Shown: positions 12,421-27,600, numbered from the stretch's first letter. The stretch: 64,000 nucleotides of DNA from Panagrolaimus kolymaensis (GCA_028622995.1 JAJQJQ010000054.1:496001-560000), one strand, 5' to 3'. Translations and numbers: made by a program. Notes: generated by a model from the sequence alone, not told the origin.

Positions 12421-15120
12421 GATTTAATAAATTTTAATGGATCCGCTAACATATTTATGATGCTTCCAATAACAAAACGATCAAGATTTTCTGAAAGCTT
12501 GAGGTCATTTATTTCCTATAAAAAAGGAAAAACTATAAGAAAAAATAATTTTTTTGATTTAATAAATTTTAATGGATCCGCTAACATATTTATGATGCTT
12601 CCAATAACAAAACGATCAAGATTTTCTGAAAGCTTGAGGTCATTTATTTCCAATAAAAAAGGAAAAACTATAAGAAAAAATAATTTTTTTGATTTAATAA
12701 ATTTTAATGGATCCGCTAACATATTTATGATGCTTCCAATAACAAAACGATCAAGATTTTCTGAAAGCTTGAGGTCAATTATTTCCTATAAAAAAGGAAA
12801 AACTATAAGAAAAAATAATTTTTTTGGTTTAATAAATTTTAATGGATCCGCTAACATATTTATGATGCTTCCAATAACAAAACGATCAAGATTTTCTGAA
12901 AGCTTGAGGTCGTTTATTTCCTATAAAAAAGGAAAAACTATTACAAAAAATAATTTTTTTGATTTAATAAATTTTAATGGATCCGCTAACATATTTATGA
13001 TGCTTCCAATAACAAAACGATCAAGATTTTCTGAAAGCTTGAGGTCATTTATTTCCTATAAAAAAGGAAAAACTATAACAAAAAATAATTTTTTTGATTT
13101 AATAAATTTTAATGGATCCGCTAACATATTTATGATGCTTCCAATAACAAAACGATCAAGATTTTCTGAAAGCTTGAGGTCATTTATTTCCTATAAAAAA
13201 GGAAAAACTATAACAAAAAATAATTTTTTTGATTTAATAAATTTTAATGGATCCGCTAACATATTTATGATGCTTCCAATAACAAAACGATCAAGATTTT
13301 CTGAAAGCTTGAGGTCGTTTATTTCCTATAAAAAAGGAAAAACTATTACAAAAAATAATTTTTTTGATTTAATAAATTTTAATGGATCCGCTAACATATT
13401 TATGATGCTTCCATAAACAAAACGATCAAGATTTTCTGAAAGCTTGAGGTCGTTTATTTCCTATAAAAAAGGAAAAACTATAACAAAAAATAATTTTTTT
13501 GATTTAATAAATTTTAATGGATCCGCTAACATATTTATGATGCTTCCAATAACAAAACGATCAAGATTTTCTGAAAGCTTGAGGTCGTTTATTTCCTATA
13601 AAAAAGGAAAAACTATAACAAAAAATAATTTTTTTGATTTAATAAATTTTAATGGATCCGCTAACATATTTATGATGCTTCCATAAACAAAACGATCAAG
13701 ATTTTCTGAAAGCTTGAGGTCGTTTATTTCCTATAAAAAAGGAAAAACTATAACAAAAAATAATTTTTTTGATTTAATAAATTTTAATGGATCCGCTAAC
13801 ATATTTATGATGCTTCCAATAACAAAACGATCAAGATTTTCTGAAAGCTTGAGGTCGTTTATTTCCTATAAAAAAGGAAAAACTATTACAAAAAATAATT
13901 TTTTTGATTTAATAAATTTTAATGGATCCGCTAACATATTTATGATGCTTCCAATAACAAAACGATCAAGATTTTCTGAAAGCTTGAGGTCATTTATTTC
14001 CTATAAAAAAGGAAAAACTATAACAAAAAATAATTTTTTTGATTTAATAAATTTTAATGGATCCGCTAACATATTTATGATGCTTCCAATAACAAAACGA
14101 TCAAGATTTTCTGAAAGCTTGAGGTCGTTTATTTCCTATAAAAAAGGAAAAACTATTACAAAAAATAATTTTTTTGATTTAATAAATTTTAATGGATCCG
14201 CTAACATATTTATGATGCTTCCATAAACAAAACGATCAAGATTTTCTGAAAGCTTGAGGTCGTTTATTTCCTATAAAAAAGGAAAAACTATTACAAAAAA
14301 TAATTTTTTTGATTTAATAAATTTTAATTGATCCGCTAACATATTTATGATGCTTCCATAAACAAAACGATCAAGATTTTCTGAAAGCTTGAGGTCATTT
14401 ATTTCCTATAAAAAAGGAAAAACTATAACAAAAAATAATTTTTTTGATTTAATAAATTTTAATGGATCCGCTAACATATTTATGATGCTTCCATAAACAA
14501 AACGATCAAGATTTTCTGAAAGCTTGAGGTCGTTTATTTCCTATAAAAAAGGAAAAACTATTACAAAAAATAATTTTTTTGATTTAATAAATTTTAATGG
14601 ATCCGCTAACATATTTATGATGCTTCCAATAACAAAACGATCAAGATTTTCTGAAAGCTTGAGGTCATTTATTTCCTATAAAAAAGGAAAAACTATAACA
14701 AAAAATAATTTTTTTGATTTAATAAATTTTAATGGATCCGCTAACATATTTATGATGCTTCCAATAACAAAACGATCAAGATTTTCTGAAAGCTTGAGGT
14801 CGTTTATTTCCTATAAAAAAGGAAAAACTATAACAAAAAATAATTTTTTTGATTTAATAAATTTTAATGGATCCGCTAACATATTTATGATGCTTCCAAT
14901 AACAAAACCATCAAGATTTTCTGAAAGCTTGAGGTCGTTTATTTCCTATAAAAAAGGAAAAACTATAACAAAAAATAATTTTTTTGATTTAATAAATTTT
15001 AATGGATCCGCTAACATATTTATGATGCTTCCATAAACAAAACGATCAAGATTTTCTGAAAGCTTGAGGTCGTTTATTTCCTATAAAAAAGGAAAAACTA
15101 TTACAAAAAATAATTTTTTT
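12421..15120 (+). repeat. Mixed AGA/ACA monomers with frequent CCATAAAC swap
   Basis: After a short run of AGA monomers, the array returns to ACA-class monomers. Swap monomers lie near 13,413, 13,683, 14,223, 14,358, 14,493 and 15,033. Private changes include a T to A near 12,652 (CCAATAAA instead of CCTATAAA), GGTTTA near 12,827, and loss of BamHI in one monomer (TTGATCC near 14,329). I could not define a single clean higher-order period here; it resembles 8.4-9.3 kb. Confidence 0.6.
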
Positions 15121-18100
15121 GATTTAATAAATTTTAATGGATCCGCTAACATATTTATGATGCTTCCAATAACAAAACGATCAAGATTTTCTGAAAGCTT
15201 GAGGTCATTTATTTCCTATAAAAAAGGAAAAACTATAAGAAAAAATAATTTTTTTGATTTAATAAATTTTAATGGATCCGCTAACATATTTATGATGCTT
15301 CCAATAACAAAACGATCAAGATTTTCTGAAAGCTTGAGGTCAATTATTTCCTATAAAAAAGGAAAAACTATAAGAAAAAATAATTTTTTTGATTTAATAA
15401 ATTTTAATGGATCCGCTAACATATTTATGATGCTTCCAATAACAAAACGATCAAGATTTTCTGAAAGCTTGAGGTCAATTATTTCCTATAAAAAAGGAAA
15501 AACTATAAGAAAAAATAATTTTTTTGATTTAATAAATTTTAATGGATCCGCTAACATATTTATGATGCTTCCAATAACAAAACGATCAAGATTTTCTGAA
15601 AGCTTGAGGTCAATTATTTCCTATAAAAAAGGAAAAACTATAAGAAAAAATAATTTTTTTGATTTAATAAATTTTAATGGATCCGCTAACATATTTATGA
15701 TGCTTCCAATAACAAAACGATCAAGATTTTCTGAAAGCTTGAGGTCGTTTATTTCCTATAAAAAAGGAAAAACTATAAGAAAAAATAATTTTTTTGATTT
15801 AATAAATTTTAATGGATCCGCTAACATATTTATGATGCTTCCAATAACAAAACGATCAAGATTTTCTGAAAGCTTGAGGTCATTTATTTCCTATAAAAAA
15901 GGAAAAACTATAAGAAAAAATAATTTTTTTGATTTAATAAATTTTAATGGATCCGCTAACATATTTATGATGCTTCCAATAACAAAACGATCAAGATTTT
16001 CTGAAAGCTTGAGGTCAATTATTTCCTATAAAAAAGGAAAAACTATAAGAAAAAATAATTTTTTTGATTTAATAAATTTTAATGGATCCGCTAACATATT
16101 TATGATGCTTCCAATAACAAAACGATCAAGATTTTCTGAAAGCTTGAGGTCAATTATTTCCTATAAAAAAGGAAAAACTATAAGAAAAAATAATTTTTTT
16201 GATTTAATAAATTTTAATGGATCCGCTAACATATTTATGATGCTTCCAATAACAAAACGATCAAGATTTTCTGAAAGCTTGAGGTCAATTATTTCCTATA
16301 AAAAAGGAAAAACTATAAGAAAAAATAATTTTTTTGATTTAATAAATTTTAATGGATCCGCTAACATATTTATGATGCTTCCAATAACAAAACGATCAAG
16401 ATTTTCTGAAAGCTTGAGGTCATTTATTTCCTATAAAAAAGGAAAAACTATAAGAAAAAATAATTTTTTTGATTTAATAAATTTTAATGGATCCGCTAAC
16501 ATATTTATGATGCTTCCAATAACAAAACGATCAAGATTTTCTGAAAGCTTGAGGTCAATTATTTCCTATAAAAAAGGAAAAACTATAAGAAAAAATAATT
16601 TTTTTGATTTAATAAATTTTAATGGATCCGCTAACATATTTATGATGCTTCCAATAACAAAACGATCAAGATTTTCTGAAAGCTTGAGGTCAATTATTTC
16701 CTATAAAAAAGGAAAAACTATAAGAAAAAATAATTTTTTTGATTTAATAAATTTTAATGGATCCGCTAACATATTTATGATGCTTCCAATAACAAAACGA
16801 TCAAGATTTTCTGAAAGCTTGAGGTCAATTATTTCCTATAAAAAAGGAAAAACTATAAGAAAAAATAATTTTTTTGATTTAATAAATTTTAATGGATCCG
16901 CTAACATATTTATGATGCTTCCAATAACAAAACGATAAAGATTTTCTGAAAGCTTGAGGTCATTTATTTCCTATAAAAAAGGAAAAACTATAACAAAAAA
17001 TAATTTTTTTGATTTAATAAATTTTAATGGATCCGCTAACATATTTATGATGCTTCCAATAACAAAACGATCAAGATTTTCTGAAAGCTTGAGGTCATTT
17101 ATTTCCTATAAAAAAGGAAAAACTATAACAAAAAATAATTTTTTTGATTTAATAAATTTTAATGGATCCGCTAACATATTTATGATGCTTCCAATAACAA
17201 AACGATCAAGATTTTCTGAAAGCTTGAGGTCGTTTATTTCCTATAAAAAAGGAAAAACTATTACAAAAAATAATTTTTTTGATTTAATAAATTTTAATGG
17301 ATCCGCTAACATATTTATGATGCTTCCATAAACAAAACGATCAAGATTTTCTGAAAGCTTGAGGTCGTTTATTTCCTATAAAAAAGGAAAAACTATTACA
17401 AAAAATAATTTTTTTGATTTAATAAATTTTAATGGATCCGCTAACATATTTATGATGCTTCCAATAACAAAACGATCAAGATTTTCTGAAAGCTTGAGGT
17501 CATTTATTTCCTATAAAAAAGGAAAAACTATAACAAAAAATAATTTTTTTGATTTAATAAATTTTAATGGATCCGCTAACATATTTATGATGCTTCCAAT
17601 AACAAAACGATCAAGATTTTCTGAAAGCTTGAGGTCGTTTATTTCCTATAAAAAAGGAAAAACTATTACAAAAAATAATTTTTTTGATTTAATAAATTTT
17701 AATGGATCCGCTAACATATTTATGATGCTTCCAATAACAAAACGATCAAGATTTTCTGAAAGCTTGAGGTCATTTATTTCCTATAAAAAAGGAAAAACTA
17801 TAACAAAAAATAATTTTTTTGATTTAATAAATTTTAATGGATCCGCTAACATATTTATGATGCTTCCAATAACAAAACGATCAAGATTTTCTGAAAGCTT
17901 GAGGTCGTTTATTTCCTATAAAAAAGGAAAAACTATTACAAAAAATAATTTTTTTGATTTAATAAATTTTAATGGATCCGCTAACATATTTATGATGCTT
18001 CCATAAACAAAACGATCAAGATTTTCTGAAAGCTTGAGGTCGTTTATTTCCTATAAAAAAGGAAAAACTATAACAAAAAATAATTTTTTTGATTTAATAA

Positions 18101-18360
18101 ATTTTAATGGATCCGCTAACATATTTATGATGCTTCCAATAACAAAACGATCAAGATTTTCTGAAAGCTTGAGGTCGTTTATTTCCTATAAAAAAGGAAA
18201 AACTATTACAAAAAATAATTTTTTTGATTTAATAAATTTTAATGGATCCGCTAACATATTTATGATGCTTCCAATAACAAAACGATCAAGATTTTCTGAA
18301 AGCTTGAGGTCATTTATTTCCTATAAAAAAGGAAAAACTATAACAAAAAATAATTTTTTT
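15121..18360 (+). repeat. 3.2-kb block duplicate of 2,026-5,400
   Basis: The class order of monomers 113-136 reproduces that of monomers 16-40. The series a bbb g a bbb a bbb and the terminal GATAAAG monomer (near 16,935) are followed by the same ACA-class order, with CCATAAAC near 17,328 and 18,003. Upstream of the b cluster the offset is 13,095 bp; downstream it is 12,960 bp, because this copy has three b monomers where the left copy has four. The private AAA and TTTAAT changes of the left copy (near 4,570 and 4,847) are absent here. Confidence 0.8.
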
Positions 18361-19980
18361 GATTTAATAAATTTTAATGGATCCGCTAACATATTTATGA
18401 TGCTTCCAATAACAAAACGATCAAGATTTTCTGAAAGCTTGAGGTCGTTTATTTCCTATAAAAAAGGAAAAACTATTACAAAAAATAATTTTTTTGATTT
18501 AATAAATTTTAATGGATCCGCTAACATATTTATGATGCTTCCAATAACAAAACGATCAAGATTTTCTGAAAGCTTGAGGTCGTTTATTTCCTATAAAAAA
18601 GGAAAAACTATTACAAAAAATAATTTTTTTGATTTAATAAATTTTAATGGATCCGCTAACATATTTATGATGCTTCCAATAACAAAACGATCAAGATTTT
18701 CTGAAAGCTTGAGGTCGTTTATTTCCTATAAAAAAGGAAAAACTATTACAAAAAATAATTTTTTTGATTTAATAAATTTTAATGGATCCGCTAACATATT
18801 TATGATGCTTCCAATAACAAAACGATCAAGATTTTCTGAAAGCTTGAGGTCGTTTATTTCCTATAAAAAAGGAAAAACTATTACAAAAAATAATTTTTTT
18901 GATTTAATAAATTTTAATGGATCCGCTAACATATTTATGATGCTTCCAATAACAAAACGATCAAGATTTTCTGAAAGCTTGAGGTCGTTTATTTCCTATA
19001 AAAAACGAAAAACTATTACAAAAAATAATTTTTTTGATTTAATAAATTTTAATGGATCCGCTAACATATTTATGATGATTCCAATAACAAAACGATCAAG
19101 ATTTTCTGAAAGCTTGAGGTCGTTTATTTCCTATAAAAAAGGAAAAACTATAACAAAAAATAATTTTTTTGATTTAATAAATTTTAATGGATCCGCTAAC
19201 ATATTTATGATGCTTCCAATAACAAAACGATCAAGATTTTCTGAAAGCTTGAGGTCATTTATTTCCTATAAAAAAGGAAAAACTATTACAAAAAATAATT
19301 TTTTTGATTTAATAAATTTTAATGGATCCGCTAACATATTTATGATGCTTCCAATAACAAAACGATCAAGATTTTCTGAAAGCTTGAGGTCAATTATTTC
19401 CTATAAAAAAGGAAAAACTATAAGAAAAAATAATTTTTTTGATTTAATAAATTTTAATGGATCCGCTAACATATTTATGATGCTTCCAATAACAAAACGA
19501 TCAAGATTTTCTGAAAGCTTGAGGTCAATTATTTCCTATAAAAAAGGAAAAACTATAAGAAAAAATAATTTTTTTGATTTAATAAATTTTAATGGATCCG
19601 CTAACATATTTATGATGATTCCAATAACAAAACCATCAAGATTTTCTGAAAGCTTGAGGTCGTTTATTTCCTATAAAAAAGGAAAAACTATTACAAAAAA
19701 TAATTTTTTTGATTTAATAAATTTTAATGGATCCGCTAACATATTTATGATGATTCCAATAACAAAACCATCAAGATTTTCTGAAAGCTTGAGGTCGTTT
19801 ATTTCCTATAAAAAAGGAAAAACTATAACAAAAAATAATTTTTTTGATTTAATAAATTTTAATGGATCCGCTAACATATTTATGATGCTTCCAATAACAA
19901 AACGATCAAGATTTTCTGAAAGCTTGAGGTCGTTTATTTCCTATAAAAAAGGAAAAACTATTACAAAAAATAATTTTTTT
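18361..19980 (+). repeat. ACA-class monomers leading into GATGATT/CCA variants
   Basis: A run of TCG-TTT/ATT-ACA monomers ends with the position-106 C marker at 19,006. GATGATT, ATT/AGA and two consecutive GATGATT/CCA monomers (19,616-19,790) follow. The order resembles 9.9-10.7 kb but with monomers gained or lost, so I treat it as a diverged relative of that block. Confidence 0.6.
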
Positions 19981-22545
19981 GATTTAATAAATTTTAATGG
20001 ATCCGCTAACATATTTATGATGCTTCCATAAACAAAACGATCAAGATTTTCTGAAAGCTTGAGGTCAATTATTTCCTATAAAAAAGGAAAAACTATAAGA
20101 AAAAATAATTTTTTTGATTTAATAAATTTTAATGGATCCGCTAACATATTTATGATGCTTCCAATAACAAAACGATCAAGATTTTCTGAAAGCTTGAGGT
20201 CATTTATTTCCTATAAAAAAGGAAAAACTATAAGAAAAAATAATTTTTTTGATTTAATAAATTTTAATGGATCCGCTAACATATTTATGATGCTTCCAAT
20301 AACAAAACGATCAAGATTTTCTGAAAGCTTGAGGTCAATTATTTCCTATAAAAAAGGAAAAACTATAAGAAAAAATAATTTTTTTGATTTAATAAATTTT
20401 AATGGATCCGCTAACATATTTATGATGCTTCCAATAACAAAACGATCAAGATTTTCTGAAAGCTTGAGGTCATTTATTTCCTATAAAAAAGGAAAAACTA
20501 TAGGAAAAAATAATTTTTTTGATTTAATAAATTTTAATGGATCCGCTAACATATTTATGATGCTTCCAATAACAAAACGATCAAGATTTTCTGAAAGCTT
20601 GAGGTCAATTATTTCCTATAAAAAAGGAAAAACTATAAGAAAAAATAATTTTTTTGATTTAATAAATTTTAATGGATCCGCTAACATATTTATGATGCTT
20701 CCAATAACAAAACGATCAAGATTTTCTGAAAGCTTGAGGTCGTTTATTTCCTATAAAAAAGGAAAAACTATAAGAAAAAATAATTTTTTTGATTTAATAA
20801 ATTTTAATGGATCCGCTAACATATTTATGATGCTTCCAATAACAAAACGATCAAGATTTTCTGAAAGCTTGAGGTCAATTATTTCCTATAAAAAAGGAAA
20901 AACTATAAGAAAAAATAATTTTTTTGATTTAATAAATTTTAATGGATCCGCTAACATATTTATGATGCTTCCAATAACAAAACGATCAAGATTTTCTGAA
21001 AGCTTGAGGTCAATTATTTCCTATAAAAAAGGAAAAACTATAAGAAAAAATAATTTTTTTGATTTAATAAATTTTAATGGATCCGCTAACATATTTATGA
21101 TGCTTCCAATAACAAAACGATCAAGATTTTCTGAAAGCTTGAGGTCAATTATTTCCTATAAAAAAGGAAAAACTATAAGAAAAAATAATTTTTTTGATTT
21201 AATAAATTTTAATGGATCCGCTAACATATTTATGATGCTTCCAATAACAAAACGATCAAGATTTTCTGAAAGCTTGAGGTCATTTATTTCCTATAAAAAA
21301 GGAAAAACTATAAGAAAAAATAATTTTTTTGATTTAATAAATTTTAATGGATCCGCTAACATATTTATGATGCTTCCAATAACAAAACGATCAAGATTTT
21401 CTGAAAGCTTGAGGTCAATTATTTCCTATAAAAAAGGAAAAACTATAAGAAAAAATAATTTTTTTGATTTAATAAATTTTAATGGATCCGCTAACATATT
21501 TATGATGCTTCCAATAACAAAACGATCAAGATTTTCTGAAAGCTTGAGGTCAATTATTTCCTATAAAAAAGGAAAAACTATAAGAAAAAATAATTTTTTT
21601 GATTTAATAAATTTTAATGGATCCGCTAACATATTTATGATGCTTCCAATAACAAAACGATCAAGATTTTCTGAAAGCTTGAGGTCAATTATTTCCTATA
21701 AAAAAGGAAAAACTATAAGAAAAAATAATTTTTTTGATTTAATAAATTTTAATGGATCCGCTAACATATTTATGATGCTTCCAATAACAAAACGATCAAG
21801 ATTTTCTGAAAGCTTGAGGTCAATTATTTCCTATAAAAAAGGAAAAACTATAAGAAAAAATAATTTTTTTGATTTAATAAATTTTAATGGATCCGCTAAC
21901 ATATTTATGATGCTTCCAATAACAAAACGATCAAGATTTTCTGAAAGCTTGAGGTCAATTATTTCCTATAAAAAAGGAAAAACTATAAGAAAAAATAATT
22001 TTTTTGATTTAATAAATTTTAATGGATCCGCTAACATATTTATGATGCTTCCAATAACAAAACGATCAAGATTTTCTGAAAGCTTGAGGTCGTTTATTTC
22101 CTATAAAAAAGGAAAAACTATAACAAAAAATAATTTTTTTGATTTAATAAATTTTAATGGATCCGCTAACATATTTATGATGCTTCCAATAACAAAACGA
22201 TCAAGATTTTCTGAAAGCTTGAGGTCAATTATTTCCTATAAAAAAGGAAAAACTATAAGAAAAAATAATTTTTTTGATTTAATAAATTTTAATGGATCCG
22301 CTAACATATTTATGATGCTTCCAATAACAAAACGATCAAGATTTTCTGAAAGCTTGAGGTCAATTATTTCCTATAAAAAAGGAAAAACTATAAGAAAAAA
22401 TAATTTTTTTGATTTAATAAATTTTAATGGATCCGCTAACATATTTATGATGCTTCCAATAACAAAACGATCAAGATTTTCTGAAAGCTTGAGGTCAATT
22501 ATTTCCTATAAAAAAGGAAAAACTATAAGAAAAAATAATTTTTTT
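19981..22545 (+). repeat. AGA-class block, further relative of the 15-monomer repeat
   Basis: The block opens with a recombinant-looking monomer that carries the CCATAAAC swap (near 20,028) together with the ATT/AGA class; elsewhere that swap goes with ACA classes. A mostly AGA series follows with runs of b monomers of unequal length (3, then 5, then 3). One monomer has ATAGGA (near 20,504) instead of ATAAGA. Compared with 1-4,050 the same members are present in a rearranged order. Confidence 0.65.
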
Positions 22546-24435
22546 GATTTAATAAATTTTAATGGATCCGCTAACATATTTATGATGCTTCCAATAACAA
22601 AACGATCAAGATTTTCTGAAAGCTTGAGGTCATTTATTTCCTATAAAAAAGGAAAAACTATAACAAAAAATAATTTTTTTGATTTAATAAATTTTAATGG
22701 ATCCGCTAACATATTTATGATGCTTCCAATAACAAAACGATCAAGATTTTCTGAAAGCTTGAGGTCGTTTATTTCCTATAAAAAAGGAAAAACTATAACA
22801 AAAAATAATTTTTTTGATTTAATAAATTTTAATGGATCCGCTAACATATTTATGATGCTTCCAATAACAAAACGATCAAGATTTTCTGAAAGCTTGATGT
22901 CGTTTATTTCCTATAAAAAAGGAAAAACTATTACAAAAAATAATTTTTTTGATTTAATAAATTTTAATGGATCCGCTAACATATTTATGATGCTTCCAAT
23001 AACAAAACGATCAAGATTTTCTGAAAGCTTGAGGTCGTTTATTTCCTATAAAAAAGGAAAAACTATAACAAAAAATAATTTTTTTGATTTAATAAATTTT
23101 AATGGATCCGCTAACATATTTATGATGCTTCCAATAACAAAACGATCAAGATTTTCTGAAAGCTTGAGGTCGTTTATTTCCTATAAAAAAGGAAAAACTA
23201 TTACAAAAAATAATTTTTTTGATTTAATAAATTTTAATGGATCCGCTAACATATTTATGATGCTTCCATAAACAAAACGATCAAGATTTTCTGAAAGCTT
23301 GAGGTCATTTATTTCCTATAAAAAAGGAAAAACTATAACAAAAAATAATTTTTTTGATTTAATAAATTTTAATGGATCCGCTAACATATTTATGATGCTT
23401 CCAATAACAAAACGATCAAGATTTTCTGAAAGCTTGAGGTCGTTTATTTCCTATAAAAAAGGAAAAACTATAACAAAAAATAATTTTTTTGATTTAATAA
23501 ATTTTAATGGATCCGCTAACATATTTATGATGCTTCCAATAACAAAACGATCAAGATTTTCTGAAAGCTTGAGGTCGTTTATTTCCTATAAAAAAGGAAA
23601 AACTATAACAAAAAATAATTTTTTTGATTTAATAAATTTTAATGGATCCGCTAACATATTTATGATGCTTCCAATAACAAAACGATCAAGATTTTCTGAA
23701 AGCTTGAGGTCATTTATTTCCTATAAAAAAGGAAAAACTATAACAAAAAATAATTTTTTTGATTTAATAAATTTTAATGGATCCGCTAACATATTTATGA
23801 TGCTTCCAATAACAAAACGATCAAGATTTTCTGAAAGCTTGAGGTCGTTTATTTCCTATAAAAAAGGAAAAACTATAACAAAAAATAATTTTTTTGATTT
23901 AATAAATTTTAATGGATCCGCTAACATATTTATGATGCTTCCAATAACAAAACGATCAAGATTTTCTGAAAGCTTGATGTCGTTTATTTCCTATAAAAAA
24001 GGAAAAACTATTACAAAAAATAATTTTTTTGATTTAATAAATTTTAATGGATCCGCTAACATATTTATGATGCTTCCAATAACAAAACGATCAAGATTTT
24101 CTGAAAGCTTGAGGTCGTTTATTTCCTATAAAAAAGGAAAAACTATAACAAAAAATAATTTTTTTGATTTAATAAATTTTAATGGATCCGCTAACATATT
24201 TATGATGCTTCCAATAACAAAACGATCAAGATTTTCTGAAAGCTTGAGGTCGTTTATTTCCTATAAAAAAGGAAAAACTATTACAAAAAATAATTTTTTT
24301 GATTTAATAAATTTTAATGGATCCGCTAACATATTTATGATGCTTCCATAAACAAAACGATCAAGATTTTCTGAAAGCTTGAGGTCATTTATTTCCTATA
24401 AAAAAGGAAAAACTATAACAAAAAATAATTTTTTT
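22546..24435 (+). repeat. 8-monomer higher-order repeat (1,080 bp), two copies
   Basis: A rare G-to-T change, giving CTTGATGTCG instead of CTTGAGGTCG, occurs at 22,898 and 23,978, exactly 1,080 bp apart. The surrounding order of ACA classes, including a CCATAAAC monomer near 23,268 and 24,348, is the same around both. The second copy follows the first through about 24,435 and then diverges into the two-monomer block. Confidence 0.8.
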
Positions 24436-24600
24436 GATTTAATAAATTTTAATGGATCCGCTAACATATTTATGATGCTTCCAATAACAAAACGATCAAG
24501 ATTTTCTGAAAGCTTGAGGTCATTTATTTCCTATAAAAAAGGAAAAACTATAACAAAAAATAATTTTTTTGATTTAATAAATTTTAATGGATCCGCTAAC

Positions 24601-27600
24601 ATATTTATGATGCTTCCATAAACAAAACGATCAAGATTTTCTGAAAGCTTGAGGTCGTTTATTTCCTATAAAAAAGGAAAAACTATAACAAAAAATAATT
24701 TTTTTGATTTAATAAATTTTAATGGATCCGCTAACATATTTATGATGCTTCCAATAACAAAACCATCAAGATTTTCTGAAAGCTTGAGGTCGTTTATTTC
24801 CTATAAAAAAGGAAAAACTATAACAAAAAATAATTTTTTTGATTTAATAAATTTTAATGGATCCGCTAACATATTTATGATGCTTCCAATAACAAAACCA
24901 TCAAGATTTTCTGAAAGCTTAAGGTCGTTTATTTCCTATAAAAAAGGAAAAACTATAACAAAAAATAATTTTTTTGATTTAATAAATTTTAATGGATCCG
25001 CTAACATATTTATGATGCTTCCATAAACAAAACGATCAAGATTTTCTGAAAGCTTGAGGTCGTTTATTTCCTATAAAAAAGGAAAAACTATAACAAAAAA
25101 TAATTTTTTTGATTTAATAAATTTTAATGGATCCGCTAACATATTTATGATGCTTCCAATAACAAAACCATCAAGATTTTCTGAAAGCTTAAGGTCGTTT
25201 ATTTCCTATAAAAAAGGAAAAACTATAACAAAAAATAATTTTTTTGATTTAATAAATTTTAATGGATCCGCTAACATATTTATGATGCTTCCATAAACAA
25301 AACGATCAAGATTTTCTGAAAGCTTGAGGTCGTTTATTTCCTATAAAAAAGGAAAAACTATTACAAAAAATAATTTTTTTGATTTAATAAATTTTAATGG
25401 ATCCGCTAACATATTTATGATGCTTCCATAAACAAAACGATCAAGATTTTCTGAAAGCTTGAGGTCGTTTATTTCCTATAAAAAAGGAAAAACTATAACA
25501 AAAAATAATTTTTTTGATTTAATAAATTTTAATGGATCCGCTAACATATTTATGATGCTTCCATAAACAAAACGATCAAGATTTTCTGAAAGCTTGAGGT
25601 CGTTTATTTCCTATAAAAAAGGAAAAACTATAACAAAAAATAATTTTTTTGATTTAATAAATTTTAATGGATCCGCTAACATATTTATGATGCTTCCAAT
25701 AACAAAACCATCAAGATTTTCTGAAAGCTTGAGGTCGTTTATTTCCTATAAAAAAGGAAAAACTATAACAAAAAATAATTTTTTTGATTTAATAAATTTT
25801 AATGGATCCGCTAACATATTTATGATGCTTCCAATAACAAAACCATCAAGATTTTCTGAAAGCTTAAGGTCGTTTATTTCCTATAAAAAAGGAAAAACTA
25901 TAACAAAATATAATTTTTTTGATTTAATAAATTTTAATGGATCCGCTAACATATTTATGATGCTTCCAATAACAAAACCATCAAGATTTTCTGAAAGCTT
26001 GAGGTCGTTTATTTCCTATAAAAAAGGAAAAACTATTACAAAAAATAACTTTTTTGATTTAATAAATTTTAATGGATCCGCTAACATATTTATGATGCTT
26101 CCAATAACAAAACGATCAAGATTTTCTGAAAGCTTGAGGTCGTTTATTTCCTATAAAAAAGGAAAAACTATTACAAAAAATAATTTTTTTGATTTAATAA
26201 ATTTTAATGGATCCGCTAACATATTTATGATGCTTCCAATAACAAAACCATCAAGATTTTCTGAAAGCTTGAGGTCGTTTATTTCCTATAAAAAAGGAAA
26301 AACTATAACAAAAAATAATTTTTTTGATTTAATAAATTTTAATGGATCCGCTAACATATTTATGATGCTTCCATAAACAAAACGATCAAGATTTTCTGAA
26401 AGCTTGAGGTCGTTTATTTCCTATAAAAAAGGAAAAACTATAACAAAAAATAATTTTTTTGATTTAATAAATTTTAATGGATCCGCTAACATATTTATGA
26501 TGCTTCCAATAACAAAACCATCAAGATTTTCTGAAAGCTTAAGGTCGTTTATTTCCTATAAAAAAGGAAAAACTATAACAAAAAATAATTTTTTTGATTT
26601 AATAAATTTTAATGGATCCGCTAACATATTTATGATGCTTCCATAAACAAAACGATCAAGATTTTCTGAAAGCTTGAGGTCGTTTATTTCCTATAAAAAA
26701 GGAAAAACTATTACAAAAAATAATTTTTTTGATTTAATAAATTTTAATGGATCCGCTAACATATTTATGATGCTTCCATAAACAAAACCATCAAGATTTT
26801 CTGAAAGCTTAAGGTCGTTTATTTCCTATAAAAAAGGAAAAACTATAACAAAAAATAATTTTTTTGATTTAATAAATTTTAATGGATCCGCTAACATATT
26901 TATGATGCTTCCATAAACAAAACGATCAAGATTTTCTGAAAGCTTGAGGTCGTTTATTTCCTATAAAAAAGGAAAAACTATTACAAAAAATAATTTTTTT
27001 GATTTAATAAATTTTAATGGATCCGCTAACATATTTATGATGCTTCCAATAACAAAACCATCAAGATTTTCTGAAAGCTTAAGGTCGTTTATTTCCTATA
27101 AAAAAGGAAAAACTATAACAAAAAATAATTTTTTTGATTTAATAAATTTTAATGGATCCGCTAACATATTTATGATGCTTCCATAAACAAAACGATCAAG
27201 ATTTTCTGAAAGCTTGAGGTCGTTTATTTCCTATAAAAAAGGAAAAACTATTACAAAAAATAATTTTTTTGATTTAATAAATTTTAATGGATCCGCTAAC
27301 ATATTTATGATGCTTCCAATAACAAAACCATCAAGATTTTCTGAAAGCTTAAGGTCGTTTATTTCCTATAAAAAAGGAAAAACTATAACAAAAAATAATT
27401 TTTTTGATTTAATAAATTTTAATGGATCCGCTAACATATTTATGATGCTTCCATAAACAAAACGATCAAGATTTTCTGAAAGCTTGAGGTCGTTTATTTC
27501 CTATAAAAAAGGAAAAACTATTACAAAAAATAATTTTTTTGATTTAATAAATTTTAATGGATCCGCTAACATATTTATGATGCTTCCAATAACAAAACCA

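Noticed and set aside
12516..12722. 68-codon minus-strand reading frame
   Set aside because: It exists because a single T-to-A change near 12,652 removes a stop present on the minus strand of nearly every other monomer. It has no other support.
9259..13416. 1,385-codon reading frame, and other long plus-strand frames at 37-1,941, 1,969-3,978, 5,074-8,028, 20,059-23,271 and 30,589-34,230
   Set aside because: These are tandem satellite read in its open triplet register. They begin and end only where a monomer happens to carry a swap or a length change, encode a low-complexity 45-residue repeat, and lack any unique start or end sequence.
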